Of a stretch of DNA of 64,000 nucleotides, positions 18,809 through 26,923 are shown one piece after another (positions within the stretch are counted from its first letter, which is position 1; every line of letters begins with the position of its first letter). This DNA is from a bacterium 210917-DFI.7.65. GTDB taxonomy: Bacteria; Bacillota; Clostridia; Oscillospirales; Oscillospiraceae. The stretch lies in contig JAJCJJ010000007.1 in assembly GCA_020555865.1 (NCBI GenBank), positions 62,001 through 126,000 of the forward strand, in the 5' to 3' direction. The position numbers and the translations under genes were made by a program. Under the pieces are notes generated by a model, which saw nothing but the letters and a program-made list of their open reading frames with translations, had not been told where the DNA came from and made no database searches.

Positions 18809-19342
18809 ATGCGTTGTTTGCTTTGTCCGGACCTGTTGTTTGACCATGTTGAGGAATTGACCGCGGCATATCTCAAAGAAAAACAGGTGACGCTTCTGCT
18901 TTGTGATTTGGATAACACCCTGGCGCTCCATGAGACAGTGCGGCCCACCGATGCGGTGCGTGCCTGGGTGAAGGAACTGACGGAGGCGGGCATTCAGGTG
19001 ATGATCGTATCCAATAACCGTTCTCCTGCTCGGGTAGAGGCCTATTGCGGCGATCTCGGCATTCCGTATGTGGGCCATGCGGGCAAGCCTAAGCGGGGAC
19101 GTTTGCTGGAGGCCATGCGCCAGTTCGATGCGGTGCCGGAAACAACCGCCTTGGTGGGCGATCAGATCTTCACCGATGTGCTGGGCGCCCGCCGCTGCGG
19201 TTTTCAGTCTTTCTGCGTGGAGCCGGTCTGTGGCCGCGACAGCCTGTGGCACTGGACGGCGTATTGGCTTCAGAATCCATTCCGCATCACCGCCCGCAGA
19301 AGGCGGAAGCGGGAGAAAGCGGGAAAATGCCGCGTCCAATAA
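18809..19342 (+). CDS. yqeG: YqeG family HAD IIIA-type phosphatase
   Basis: 177 aa. HAD motif I is LCDLDNTLALHE, motif II is IVSNNRS, and a late motif VGDQIFTDVLGARRCG supplies the metal-binding acidic residues. N-terminal LLCPDLLFDHVEELTAAYL is typical of YqeG. The family is a phosphatase of uncertain substrate (phosphatidylglycerophosphate phosphatase activity is known for relatives). The ATG at 18809 follows AAGGAGG; earlier in-frame ATG at 18740 has none. It ends at a shared terminator with the SLH gene. Confidence 0.9.
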   Translation: MRCLLCPDLLFDHVEELTAAYLKEKQVTLLLCDLDNTLALHETVRPTDAVRAWVKELTEAGIQVMIVSNNRSPARVEAYCGDLGIPYVGHAGKPKRGRLLEAMRQFDAVPETTALVGDQIFTDVLGARRCGFQSFCVEPVCGRDSLWHWTAYWLQNPFRITARRRRKREKAGKCRVQ

Positions 19343-19368
19343 AGTGCAGGGAATGCTGCAAAGCGAAG

Positions 19369-19414
19369 AACCAGCCCTGTGTGCAGCCAAACGGCAGCAC
19401 ACAGGGCTGGTTTT
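19369..19414. terminator. Bidirectional terminator between yqeG and the SLH gene
   Basis: AACCAGCCCTGTGTGC and GCACACAGGGCTGGTT (19369-19384 and 19397-19412) form a 16-bp stem followed by T's. Confidence 0.88.
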
Positions 19415-19435
19415 TGATCGTTCTTGTCTATTTTG

Positions 19436-20500
19436 TCAGAGCCGGGGCGTGGTGACCAGCTTTTGCGCGTTGTCAAAAGCGGAAGCGGTGAACACGCTGT
19501 CGCGGATCAGCTGGTCGGCCAGCGTACTGTTTTCGCTCGCCATAGGTGTGGAGAGCGCATAATAGGAGATATAAACCAGGTGCGCGCGCAGCAGTGTTGT
19601 GGAACGCAGGGAATTGTATTCGCCGCTGGTAAGTACGCCTGCGGTTCTGGCATCGTTCAGCGTTGTGCTCAGATCAGTATGGCTTGTGGAGCTGTATCCC
19701 AGTGCGCGCAGGATAAATTCGACGTATTCCTGGGGAGAGATCATTAAAGCAGTGCCGAATTTTCCGTCGCCGACGCCATTGCTGTAGCCTTGCTGATAGG
19801 CATAGGCTGCATAGCGATCTGCCCAGGCAGGAACATCGGAGAAAGGATTTTTCGCCGTGCATGCGAGCGCCGCGTCTTCTTCGCCCAGCAGACGGATAAA
19901 CAGGATCATGGCTTCGATACGGCTGGGGCGCAGTTCGAGGTCGAAACCCTCGCCGTAGCCAGAGCCGGTTCCTTTGAGCAGAGATAGGGACTGGAGCGCT
20001 TTTGCCATGGCATTGTAATCCGGCGTTGTGCTGACGCTCAGCGTTGCCGCGCCGTTAACCGATACCACCGCTGTGGGGGAAACAATGGTCAGTGCGCACA
20101 GGGTATCTTCACCTACCACATAACGGGCGTTGGGGGTCAACGATTTGCCGGCGGCAATCTCTGTACCGTCCGTAGCGTTCACCAATACGCCACCGCTGGA
20201 AAAGGAGGCGGAAACATTGCCGGCCAGCACAATCACTTCGCAGCCGGTAGAAGCTTGAATGACGTCGTCCTGTTTGTAGCGCTGCTGATCCATAGTGATT
20301 TGAGCCTCAGAGCGCCGCCCGGCGGTGGTGGCAGGATACAGGGCGTTCTGCAGTGCCTGCGTCATCTGGGGCTTATATATATTTTTGAGATAGGACAGGG
20401 AGATCAGCGGATCCCCGGCACTGCCGCCGGTAGCCCAGGCAGTGACGACACTGGCGCAGAGCGCCGCCGCCAGACCAAGGGCAATCAGTCTTTTCTTCAT
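19436..20500 (-). CDS. Secreted S-layer-homology (SLH)-domain protein
   Basis: 354 aa with a cleavable signal peptide (KKRLIALGLAAALCASVVTAWA). A central beta-rich region (residues about 60-160) is followed by SLH-like segments: RIEAMILFIRLLGEEDAAL, NPFSDVPAWADRYAAYAYQQG and a third repeat around MISPQEYVEFILRALGY. SLH domains usually bind pyruvylated wall polymers, so it is likely on the cell surface. It is just downstream of rex on the same strand, separated by 15 bp, so may be co-transcribed. Confidence 0.8.
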   Translation of the reverse strand: MKKRLIALGLAAALCASVVTAWATGGSAGDPLISLSYLKNIYKPQMTQALQNALYPATTAGRRSEAQITMDQQRYKQDDVIQASTGCEVIVLAGNVSASFSSGGVLVNATDGTEIAAGKSLTPNARYVVGEDTLCALTIVSPTAVVSVNGAATLSVSTTPDYNAMAKALQSLSLLKGTGSGYGEGFDLELRPSRIEAMILFIRLLGEEDAALACTAKNPFSDVPAWADRYAAYAYQQGYSNGVGDGKFGTALMISPQEYVEFILRALGYSSTSHTDLSTTLNDARTAGVLTSGEYNSLRSTTLLRAHLVYISYYALSTPMASENSTLADQLIRDSVFTASAFDNAQKLVTTPRL

Positions 20501-20515
20501 GCAAACGCTCCTTTG

Positions 20516-21154
20516 TCAGTGTTCCATGATGCGGTAGCTCAGGGTGAGCAGACTGTCGGCAAAATGGATGTTTTCTACCACTACGCCGGGAATCTTTTCT
20601 TCCAGCTCCACATTGGTGAAATTCCAGAAGCCCCGTACGCCGTATCCGGCCAGGAGGTCCATTGTTTTCTGCGCTACGCCGCGGGGGACGGTGAGCACGG
20701 CCACATCGGGTTTGCACTCTACCACATAGTCCTCAAGTGCATTCATGGAATGAACCGTGATGCCGTTGATTTCGTGGCCGATTAAGGCGGGGGATATGTC
20801 AAAGGCAGCTTCCAGAGTAAACCCGCTTTTATTGAAATAAAAATTCTGGATCAAAGCCTGCCCCAGATTGCCCGCGCCGACGACGATCAGCTTGTGGTAA
20901 TGATCCACGCCGAGGATTGAGCCAATCTCCGTGCGAAGAATTTCCACATTATAGCCGTAGCCCTGCTGGCCGAATTCTCCGAAACAGCTCAGATCCTGCC
21001 GGATCTGGGAAGCGGTGATGCCCATTTTGCTTCCCAGGGAACTGGACGAGATACGCACGACGCTGCTGTTATATAAGTCGTCGAGATAGCGATAATACCG
21101 GGGCAGGCGGCGGATGACCGCTTCGGAAATTTTTTGCTTTTTCAATGAAAGCAC
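20516..21154 (-). CDS. rex: Redox-sensing transcriptional repressor Rex
   Basis: 212 aa. N-terminal winged helix (SEAVIRRLPRYYRYL, ITASQIRQDLSCFGEFG) and a Rossmann domain with VVGAGNLGQALIQN for NADH/NAD+ binding. Rex represses fermentation and respiration genes when NADH is low. The start is GTG at 21154 after GGAGGA; TTG at 21145 with wider spacing is an alternative. A Rex-box-like palindrome lies upstream at 21232-21250, suggesting autoregulation. Confidence 0.95.
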   Translation of the reverse strand: MLSLKKQKISEAVIRRLPRYYRYLDDLYNSSVVRISSSSLGSKMGITASQIRQDLSCFGEFGQQGYGYNVEILRTEIGSILGVDHYHKLIVVGAGNLGQALIQNFYFNKSGFTLEAAFDISPALIGHEINGITVHSMNALEDYVVECKPDVAVLTVPRGVAQKTMDLLAGYGVRGFWNFTNVELEEKIPGVVVENIHFADSLLTLSYRIMEH

Positions 21155-21231
21155 GCTCCTCCTGTAGTATGGAACAAAAGATCGTTAAAATTTGTTCAAT
21201 TTGCTTTTCATTGTATCCCGAAAATGACAAG

Positions 21232-21250
21232 TTGTCAAATTTTTTAACAA
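21232..21250. promoter_or_regulatory. Possible Rex operator
   Basis: TTGTCAAATTTTTTAACAA, a near-palindrome resembling TTGTTAA-N4-TTAACAA but with a five-base centre and one half-site mismatch. It lies between rex and the upstream gene on the same strand. Confidence 0.4.
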
Positions 21251-21263
21251 AGATTTACAAAAT

Positions 21264-22580
21264 TTACACAGCAATGGTCAGCGTGACCAGAGCCGAACGC
21301 AGGCGGTGTTCTGCAATTTTCAGAACTTCGATGTGCAGTGTGTCCGTGTCAATGGTAAAGGTGGCGCCGTCCTCGGGAATAAAGCCGTTTTGGGCAAAAA
21401 CAAAACCGCCGAAGGTGTCATAGTCCTCGCAGGGAAGGTCGATGTGCAGCGCTTCAGAGACTTCCTCCAGCTCTGCACTGCCATCAATTTTCCAGGTATT
21501 GGCGTCTAGCTGTTCGATCAGTGGGGCGTCGTCTTCGGGAGATACGGGCTCGTCGTCCAGTTCACCCACCAGCTGTTCCAGCAGGTCGTTGATGGTGACC
21601 ACGCCAGCGGTGCCGCCGTATTCGTCGAGCACCACGGCGAAATGGTTCCGGCTTTGCTTCATCTGGCGGAACAACACGTCCGCCCGAACGCTCTCAGGTA
21701 CATAGAATGGCTTTTGCGCCGCATTGGCCATAATGGAAGCATAGGATTTGTCCTGCAGGGCGAAATAATCTTTTACGTTCAGAATGCCAATGACGTGATC
21801 CAGCGTTTCTTCGCAGATCGGGTAACGGGAATGGCGCGTCGCGTGGATTGTTTCCTCCCATTTTTCTATGGGGTCACCGGCGCGGAGAAAATCAATTTCC
21901 GTGCGGTGTGTGGCGAATTCTTCCGCGCAGCGGTCATCAAACAGAAACACGTTGTGGATAAACTGCTGTTCCTGCGCGTCGAATACGCCTTTTCGGGTGC
22001 CGGCGTCCAGCATGGTCTGGATTTCTTCCTCGCTGATTTCGTCGTCGTCCGCATTGGGGTCGATGCCCAACAGGCGCAGCACCGTGTTGGTGGAAATTGT
22101 GAGGATCCACACGATGGGAGCAAAGATTTTAGCCACTGCGGTCAGCATTGTGGCCATGGCCAGAGCCAGCTTTTCCGATTGCTTCATCGCCAGCCGCTTG
22201 GGCACCAGTTCACCGAAAATCAGCGTAAAGTACGACAGGATCACGGTAATCAGAAAAATCGAGATGGTATTCAGTGTGTGCGCCGGCAGGGGGACGCCCA
22301 GTGCCGTCAGGCCTTCGGTCAGAATGCCGGCAAAGTTGTCTGCAGCATAGGCGCTGCCCAGGAAGCCGGACAGGGTGATGGCAACTTGAATCGTGGCAAG
22401 AAACCGGGCGGGCTGCTCGGTAAATACTTTCAGTTTTTTTGCTTTGCGGTTGCCTTCCTCGGCCAGAATCTGCACTTTGGTTTCATTCAGCGAGATCACT
22501 GCAATCTCGGCGCAGGCGAAAATGGCGTTCAGCGCAATCAGGATGACCTGCAGCAGCAAAGGGAATATGAGTGTGTCCAC
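21264..22580 (-). CDS. CNNM/HlyC-CorC family membrane protein (hemolysin-like)
   Basis: 438 aa. An N-terminal CNNM (DUF21) membrane domain of about four segments (residues 1-190), then a CBS pair (VIGILNVKDYFAL, HFAVVLDEYGGTAGVVTINDLLEQLVGE) and a C-terminal CorC_HlyC domain. Relatives are Mg2+ or other cation exporters; the 'hemolysin' name is historical. The start is GTG at 22580 after AGGAGG. rex follows on the same strand across a promoter region. Confidence 0.92.
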   Translation of the reverse strand: MDTLIFPLLLQVILIALNAIFACAEIAVISLNETKVQILAEEGNRKAKKLKVFTEQPARFLATIQVAITLSGFLGSAYAADNFAGILTEGLTALGVPLPAHTLNTISIFLITVILSYFTLIFGELVPKRLAMKQSEKLALAMATMLTAVAKIFAPIVWILTISTNTVLRLLGIDPNADDDEISEEEIQTMLDAGTRKGVFDAQEQQFIHNVFLFDDRCAEEFATHRTEIDFLRAGDPIEKWEETIHATRHSRYPICEETLDHVIGILNVKDYFALQDKSYASIMANAAQKPFYVPESVRADVLFRQMKQSRNHFAVVLDEYGGTAGVVTINDLLEQLVGELDDEPVSPEDDAPLIEQLDANTWKIDGSAELEEVSEALHIDLPCEDYDTFGGFVFAQNGFIPEDGATFTIDTDTLHIEVLKIAEHRLRSALVTLTIAV

Positions 22581-22675
22581 GGAAAAATACCTCCTAAATT
22601 ATCCATGCGAATTTATGTGTCCTGCTTTCCGATTTAATCTCTTCTGTGAAACAGAGTGTGACGGGGTAAAATATG

Positions 22676-22730
22676 CAAAAAAGCACACCCGTATTTTTGA
22701 CCGCAAAAATACAGGTATGCTTGTTTTTTC
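22676..22730. terminator. Long imperfect hairpin with T/A flanks
   Basis: Arms 22681-22698 and 22705-22722 match at 16 of 18 positions, with an A run on the left and a T run on the right, so it could end transcription on either strand. Confidence 0.55.
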
Positions 22731-22842
22731 TGAAATGATTCTGTGCTCTGGTTGTCGGCAGTACTGTCGCTGTCGTCCATGAAATAACCGAACCCTTTCT
22801 GTCAAAGTTAATTGATACTATACAGGACTGCAGCGGGATTGT

Positions 22843-23029
22843 CAAGGAGGCGGGAGGAACTTTGACATTCCGTTTATGGTGCTGCCGGAGATTGGGCCTG
22901 TGGAGGAGAGCGTCCCAGTGGCAAAGGGGATATCTATGGGCGGGGCTGGATGCGTATACGATGCAGTTCTTCGGTGCTTACAAATACGGAGAAGAGTTGA
23001 TGGTAAAGCTAACGCAGGCGATGAGATAG
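22843..23029 (+). pseudogene. Possible frame-broken gene remnant
   Basis: Two frames read like protein in succession: NFDIPFMVLPEIGPVEES (about 22857-22910) and then, in another frame, WQRGYLWAGLDAYTMQFF with GAYKYGEELMVKL up to a TAG at 23027-23029. One indel would join them. I do not recognise the family. The 575-bp stretch 22581-23155 otherwise holds only hairpins. Confidence 0.3.
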
Positions 23030-23105
23030 ATATGGTGTTTTATTTCCACCAGTATATAGTGCAAAAAAACAAAAATAGTTTGTATTACATGCTGTGTTCG
23101 AATAA

Positions 23106-23155
23106 AGAAAAGAACCGAAAAACCTTGAAAAAACAAGGAGTTTTCGGTTCTTTTT
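23106..23155. terminator. Terminator beside tRNA-Arg
   Basis: AAGAACCGAAAA and TTTTCGGTTCTT arms with an inner CCTTG/CAAGG stem. Flanking A's and T's allow function in both directions; it follows the tRNA on the minus strand. Confidence 0.75.
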
Positions 23156-23232
23156 TGGTACGCCCGACTGGATTCGAACCAGCGGCCTTCAGAGTCGGAG
23201 TCTGACGCTCTATCCAGCTGAGCTACGGGCGC
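23156..23232 (-). tRNA. tRNA-Arg (anticodon CCG)
   Basis: Cloverleaf on the minus strand: acceptor GCGCCCG / CGGGCGU, D-arm GCUC...GAGC, anticodon stem UCAGA / UCUGA with loop CUCCGAC giving anticodon CCG (codon CGG), T-arm with GGUUCGAAUCC. CCA is encoded (23158-23156). Confidence 0.95.
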
Positions 23233-23302
23233 GTGCTGTTTGCAGCGGATAATAGTATACCAGAAGATGGGAGCAATGTAAAGAGCTGAGACAAAGAAAA
23301 TT

Positions 23303-23947
23303 TTATCGTTTTCGGCGCAGATCCCATAAGATCAGTGCGGCGCACCCAATAAGCAGAAATACTGCGATAGCGATGGCGCAGTTGCGGAAAAAGAGTTTTG
23401 GCAGGATCAGAATGATCTGATCTGTAGTTGGGTTAAAAAGCCAGTTGTCCTTGCCCGGGAAAAAGAGATGGTGAAAGAGTACGAAAGCGGCATCGAAGTT
23501 CAGCACTGCCAGGGCGGCAAGCAGGATGACGGCCGCAGCCAGAAGACTTCCGGCCCAAAACGCGCTGCCGCGGCCCAAAGGACGGGCGGCGCGCACACCG
23601 CAGCGGTGTGCCACAGCGCATCCGCCCAGCGTCAGGGCGGATGCGCCCAATATGGCAAAGTCCAGACGAAACAGCCTCGCACAATCGGCAAAATGAGCCA
23701 TGCCGCTGTATGACCAGCGCAGCACGCCGGTGCCGAAGGGAGCCCCCAGGATACAATAGTCCAGCATTTCATCGTAAGCGTTCCGGATCTCTGCTGCGCT
23801 CCAGCCGGTGCGCCCGGGAAGATCCAGGGCTGCTATGTGAGCATAATAAAAAGGGCGGAACAGGATTGGGAACGCGATAGCGGCAGAGAGTACCAGCAGC
23901 ATCAGCGCAGCGCTCAGAATAAAAAAATAAAATTTGCTTTCTTTCAT
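23303..23947 (-). CDS. TIGR01906 / DUF1461 integral membrane protein
   Basis: 214 aa with four to five predicted membrane segments (FFILSAALMLLVLSAAIAF, LDFAILGASALTLGG, WAGSLLAAAVILLAALAVLN and CAIAIAVFLLIGCAALIL). The large external loop carries DEMLDYCI and HFADC, and HHLFFPGKDNWLFNP before the last segment is the hallmark of the family. Function is unknown. The ATG at 23947 follows GGGAGG and overlaps the stop of the upstream gene by 4 bp, so the two are coupled. Confidence 0.85.
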   Translation of the reverse strand: MKESKFYFFILSAALMLLVLSAAIAFPILFRPFYYAHIAALDLPGRTGWSAAEIRNAYDEMLDYCILGAPFGTGVLRWSYSGMAHFADCARLFRLDFAILGASALTLGGCAVAHRCGVRAARPLGRGSAFWAGSLLAAAVILLAALAVLNFDAAFVLFHHLFFPGKDNWLFNPTTDQIILILPKLFFRNCAIAIAVFLLIGCAALILWDLRRKR

Positions 23948-24606
23948 GCTGTAGGCCTCCCGCGTACGGATAGTGCGATTAATATCTGCGAAGGGAGATA
24001 CAACGCCCACATGCAGAACTGTACTGCCGCTGCTGAGCCGGCAGACAGGGGAAGATACGGGACGAGGTTGTGCAGCCCCACGCAAATGTCACAGCCCACA
24101 AACAGCCAGAGGCCGCAGCGGAACAGCGGAGCCCCATGCGCGGAAGAGGGGCGAAGGCTTTCGACGGCGTTGCACAAAAGCTGCGGGAAGTAGACGCAGA
24201 TCAGCATAGTCAACGGGCGCAGCAGGCCGGATAGGCCGAGCATGAGCAATGCCCCGCCGCTGGCGGCGGCGCGGGGCCAGAGCGGGCCAGGAGAGATCTG
24301 CATGCGGCGCAGGCGCAGCGCATATAAAAATTGTACGGGACAGAACAGCGCCACGCCGAGGAAATACCAACGGTTCAGCACCAGCAGAAAAAAGTCTGCT
24401 GCTGCAGTCAGGGTCAAGGCGGCGCACACCAGACGGCCATCCTCGCTGCCGGTATGACCTGCACTGTAGAAAAGGCACAGCAACAGTGCAGCGTATTTCA
24501 AAGCTGTACTGATCGAAAAAACGCTTTGCAGGTCGCAGCAGAGAAAGGCGAGGTAAAGCACTGCTTCCGCAGCGAGAAACCATCGTGTGTTCTGTTCTGC
24601 CCGCAT
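23944..24606 (-). CDS. Polytopic membrane protein, possibly YhhN/TMEM86-like
   Basis: 220 aa, about seven or eight hydrophobic segments, no signal peptide. The order of short membrane helices with a conserved-looking AADFFLLVLNRWYFLGVALF followed by QFLYALRLRR is reminiscent of the YhhN (lysoplasmalogenase-like) family, but I see no decisive motif. The ATG at 24606 follows AAAGGTG; the earlier start at 24714 overlaps the terminator of the next gene. It is coupled by ATGA to the DUF1461 gene. Confidence 0.5.
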   Translation of the reverse strand: MRAEQNTRWFLAAEAVLYLAFLCCDLQSVFSISTALKYAALLLCLFYSAGHTGSEDGRLVCAALTLTAAADFFLLVLNRWYFLGVALFCPVQFLYALRLRRMQISPGPLWPRAAASGGALLMLGLSGLLRPLTMLICVYFPQLLCNAVESLRPSSAHGAPLFRCGLWLFVGCDICVGLHNLVPYLPLSAGSAAAVQFCMWALYLPSQILIALSVRGRPTA

Positions 24607-24669
24607 GGTATCGCGCACCTTTGATAAAAAGATAATCCTATTATGCCAAGCTTTGCAGGGAAAAGCAAG

Positions 24670-24706
24670 AGAGAAAAAGGTTGCTCCGCCCGCAGGCGGA
24701 GCAACC
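24670..24706 (-). terminator. Terminator of the DUF378 gene
   Basis: GGTTGCTCCGCC, CGCA loop, GGCGGAGCAACC with a T run on the minus strand. Confidence 0.85.
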
Positions 24707-24723
24707 AGCCGCACAGATGCACA

Positions 24724-24924
24724 TTAGTCCATTCTGGAGCGGAACAGAAGCGATATGCACCACAAGCCGGCCAGACCTACAACACAGTAGATCACGCGGC
24801 TGGCCAGGGAAAGGGTGCCGCCGAAGCAGAACGCCACCAAATCCAGGTTAAACAGGCCAATGCAGCCCCAGTTGACGGCGCCAATGATCACAACGATCAA
24901 TGCAATACGGTCCAGCAAAGACAT
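24724..24924 (-). CDS. DUF378 (YuzA-like) small membrane protein
   Basis: 66 aa, two membrane helices. The pattern RIALIVVIIGAVNWGCIGLF and SRVIYCVVGLAGLW is diagnostic for DUF378. Function unknown. The ATG at 24924 has AAGGAGG upstream. A longer open frame reaching 25119 has no supported start. Confidence 0.9.
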   Translation of the reverse strand: MSLLDRIALIVVIIGAVNWGCIGLFNLDLVAFCFGGTLSLASRVIYCVVGLAGLWCISLLFRSRMD

Positions 24925-25109
24925 AAAAAGTCCTCCTTTGTAAAGAAGTAAAATGAACCATGCGCTGTATAGTGTGGCCGCAAAAACCGATTTTATACAA
25001 AAACCGCTCAGGAAAAGGACAGCGCAGGACTTGGTGAAAGATTTAACGCCAATTGATTTTTTCTTCCGCGAAAACGGGCGAACTGTGTCAAGAATCGCTC
25101 TGACAGATA

Positions 25110-25138
25110 TTGACATCATAGAGCGGGTTTGCTAAAGT
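25110..25138 (+). promoter_or_regulatory. Promoter of the antiporter gene
   Basis: TTGACA (25110-25115), 17-bp spacer, TAAAGT (25133-25138). Transcription would start near 25145, leaving a leader of about 120 nt. Confidence 0.65.
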
Positions 25139-25178
25139 AGATACAACTTTTGCTATGGTATAGAAAAGAAGAGAGAAA

Positions 25179-25237
25179 TCCGCGCGCGGCAGTTTCTGCG
25201 CAGATGCACACGGCAAAGTGGCAGCCGCGGGTGCGGA
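25179..25237 (+). promoter_or_regulatory. Compact structured leader, candidate riboswitch
   Basis: UCCGCGC (25179-25185) pairs with GUGCGGA (25231-25237), continued by GCGGC (25186-25190) with GCCGC (25224-25228), with a two-base bulge. Inside, UGCAC (25205-25209) pairs with GUGGCA (25218-25223) with one bulge. The element ends about 10 nt before the GAGGGGG ribosome-binding site. The downstream gene is a Na+/H+-antiporter type, so a Na+ (DUF1646-type) riboswitch is one possibility, not shown. Confidence 0.45.
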
Positions 25238-25265
25238 GAACAACAAGAGGGGGTTCCAATTTAAT

Positions 25266-26726
25266 ATGAAAAAGAAACTATCCGCGGCAGCGGCAGCGCT
25301 TATGATGGTTGCGCTTCTCTGCCAAACTGTCTTTGCTTCCGGCGGCCATATCCTGCATGGCACGGAATTGGGGGCACAGGTTTCCCTGCTGTATTGCATT
25401 CCTTTTGTGGGGATGCTGCTGAGCATTGCCATTTGTCCGCTGGTGATTCCGCACCAATGGGAAAAGTGGCGCTGGGCTTTCGTGCTGTTCTGGTCGGTGC
25501 TGTTTCTGGTGCCCTTTGCCATGGCTTTCGGCGCACCCACCATGCTTGACCAGTTGCTGCACTCCATGATCGGGGACTACCTGACATTCATTGTGCTGCT
25601 GTTCGGTTTGTTCTGCGTGGCGGGCAACATTTGTCTGGAAGGCGACTTGGCCGGCACGCCCAAAACCAACCTGATCCTGCTGCTCATCGGTACGCTTCTG
25701 GCCTCCTGGATCGGCACCACCGGCGCCTCCATGGTCATGATCCGTCCGCTGCTGCGGGCGAACCAGTGGCGTTCCCGCTGCGTACATACTGTGGTGTTCT
25801 TTATTTTCCTGGTGTCCAATATCGGCGGATCCCTCACTCCTATTGGCGATCCCCCGCTGCTGATGGGCTTTATGCGCGGTGTTCCTTTCCAGTGGACGCT
25901 CATCCACATGCTGCCTGTGATGGCACTGAACGTGGTGCTGCTGCTGATCCTGTATTATATCATGGACAGCCGTGCCTATAAGAAGGATTTGGCTGCCGGC
26001 CGCAAGCCGCTGACCGGCGGCGCTAAGATCAAGCTGACTGGCGCGCACAACATTCTGTTCATGCTCATGATTGTTGCGGCCGTGGTGCTGTCTGGCGTTC
26101 TGCCCAAGCTGCCCATGTTCCAGGATGCCGCTGGCAATGTTCTGAGCCTGCACATCTACGGCAATGTCAGCCTGACGTATACCAACATTATCGAAATTGT
26201 TCTGATCCTGGTGGCAGCGTTGCTGTCTTTCAAGACCACCAAAAAAGAAGTACGCACGAAGAACAACTTTACCTGGGGGGCCATCGAAGAGGTGGCGGTA
26301 TTGTTCATCGGCATCTTCATTACCATGATCCCTGCGCTGCTGTTCCTCAATGCCCACGGTGCTTCCCTGGGCCTGGATCAGCCCTGGCAGATGTTCTGGA
26401 TCACTGGCGCGCTGTCCTCTTTCTTGGATAACACGCCCACCTATCTGGTGTTCCTCACCGTGGCCGGCACTTTGGGCGCCGCTACCGGTGTGGTGACCAC
26501 CGTGGGCACTGTGGCTGTGCCGATGTTGGTGGCCGTGTCCTGCGGTGCGGTGTTTATGGGCGCCAATACCTATATCGGTAACGCACCGAACTTCATGGTT
26601 AAGTCCATTGCCGATGAGAACGGTGTAAAGATGCCGTCTTTCTTCGGCTATATGGCCTGGTCCCTGAGCTGCCTGATCCCTGTGTTTATCATTGATATGC
26701 TGGTGTTCTTCAACCCCTTCTTCTAA
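25266..26726 (+). CDS. Sodium:proton antiporter-like transporter (NhaD/CitMHS-type)
   Basis: 486 aa with about twelve membrane segments. The N-terminus looks like a signal or first helix (KKKLSAAAAALMMVALL). Features of the ion-transporter superfamily are GTTGASMVMIRPLLRAN, SNIGGSLTPIGDPPLLMGF and, near the end, LSSFLDNTPTYLVFL and GANTYIGNAPNFMVKSIA. These match the 'sodium:proton antiporter' NhaD/CitMHS_2 group. The ATG at 25266 follows GAGGGGG. It is a single-gene unit with its own promoter, structured leader and terminator. Confidence 0.88.
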   Translation: MKKKLSAAAAALMMVALLCQTVFASGGHILHGTELGAQVSLLYCIPFVGMLLSIAICPLVIPHQWEKWRWAFVLFWSVLFLVPFAMAFGAPTMLDQLLHSMIGDYLTFIVLLFGLFCVAGNICLEGDLAGTPKTNLILLLIGTLLASWIGTTGASMVMIRPLLRANQWRSRCVHTVVFFIFLVSNIGGSLTPIGDPPLLMGFMRGVPFQWTLIHMLPVMALNVVLLLILYYIMDSRAYKKDLAAGRKPLTGGAKIKLTGAHNILFMLMIVAAVVLSGVLPKLPMFQDAAGNVLSLHIYGNVSLTYTNIIEIVLILVAALLSFKTTKKEVRTKNNFTWGAIEEVAVLFIGIFITMIPALLFLNAHGASLGLDQPWQMFWITGALSSFLDNTPTYLVFLTVAGTLGAATGVVTTVGTVAVPMLVAVSCGAVFMGANTYIGNAPNFMVKSIADENGVKMPSFFGYMAWSLSCLIPVFIIDMLVFFNPFF

Positions 26727-26746
26727 GGGGAAAGAAACCACTCTTT

Positions 26747-26790
26747 GCGCCCCGGCGCTCCGCTTTTGAGAGCGGGGTGCCGGGGCGTAA
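26747..26790 (+). terminator. Terminator after the antiporter
   Basis: CGCCCCGGCGCTCCGCT and AGCGGGGTGCCGGGGCG (26748-26764, 26771-26787). Confidence 0.8.
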
Positions 26791-26861
26791 AAATTAAAAA
26801 ATTTTTCCCAAATCCCATCCAAAAATATTTTTATACATAGGAGGCAGAGCTGCGGCGCTGA

Positions 26862-26891
26862 TTTACACTGGGAATGTTGCTGTGCTATAAT
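26862..26891 (+). promoter_or_regulatory. Promoter of the sigma/anti-sigma operon
   Basis: TTTACA (26862-26867), 18-bp spacer, TATAAT (26886-26891). Confidence 0.65.
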
Positions 26892-26923
26892 ATTTTCAGT
26901 GTAATCATAGGGGGGATGGCAAA

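Noticed and set aside
22876..23205. 109-residue plus-strand ORF running into the tRNA-Arg gene
   Set aside because: Its last part is translation of the tRNA and terminator; only the first part may derive from a broken gene.
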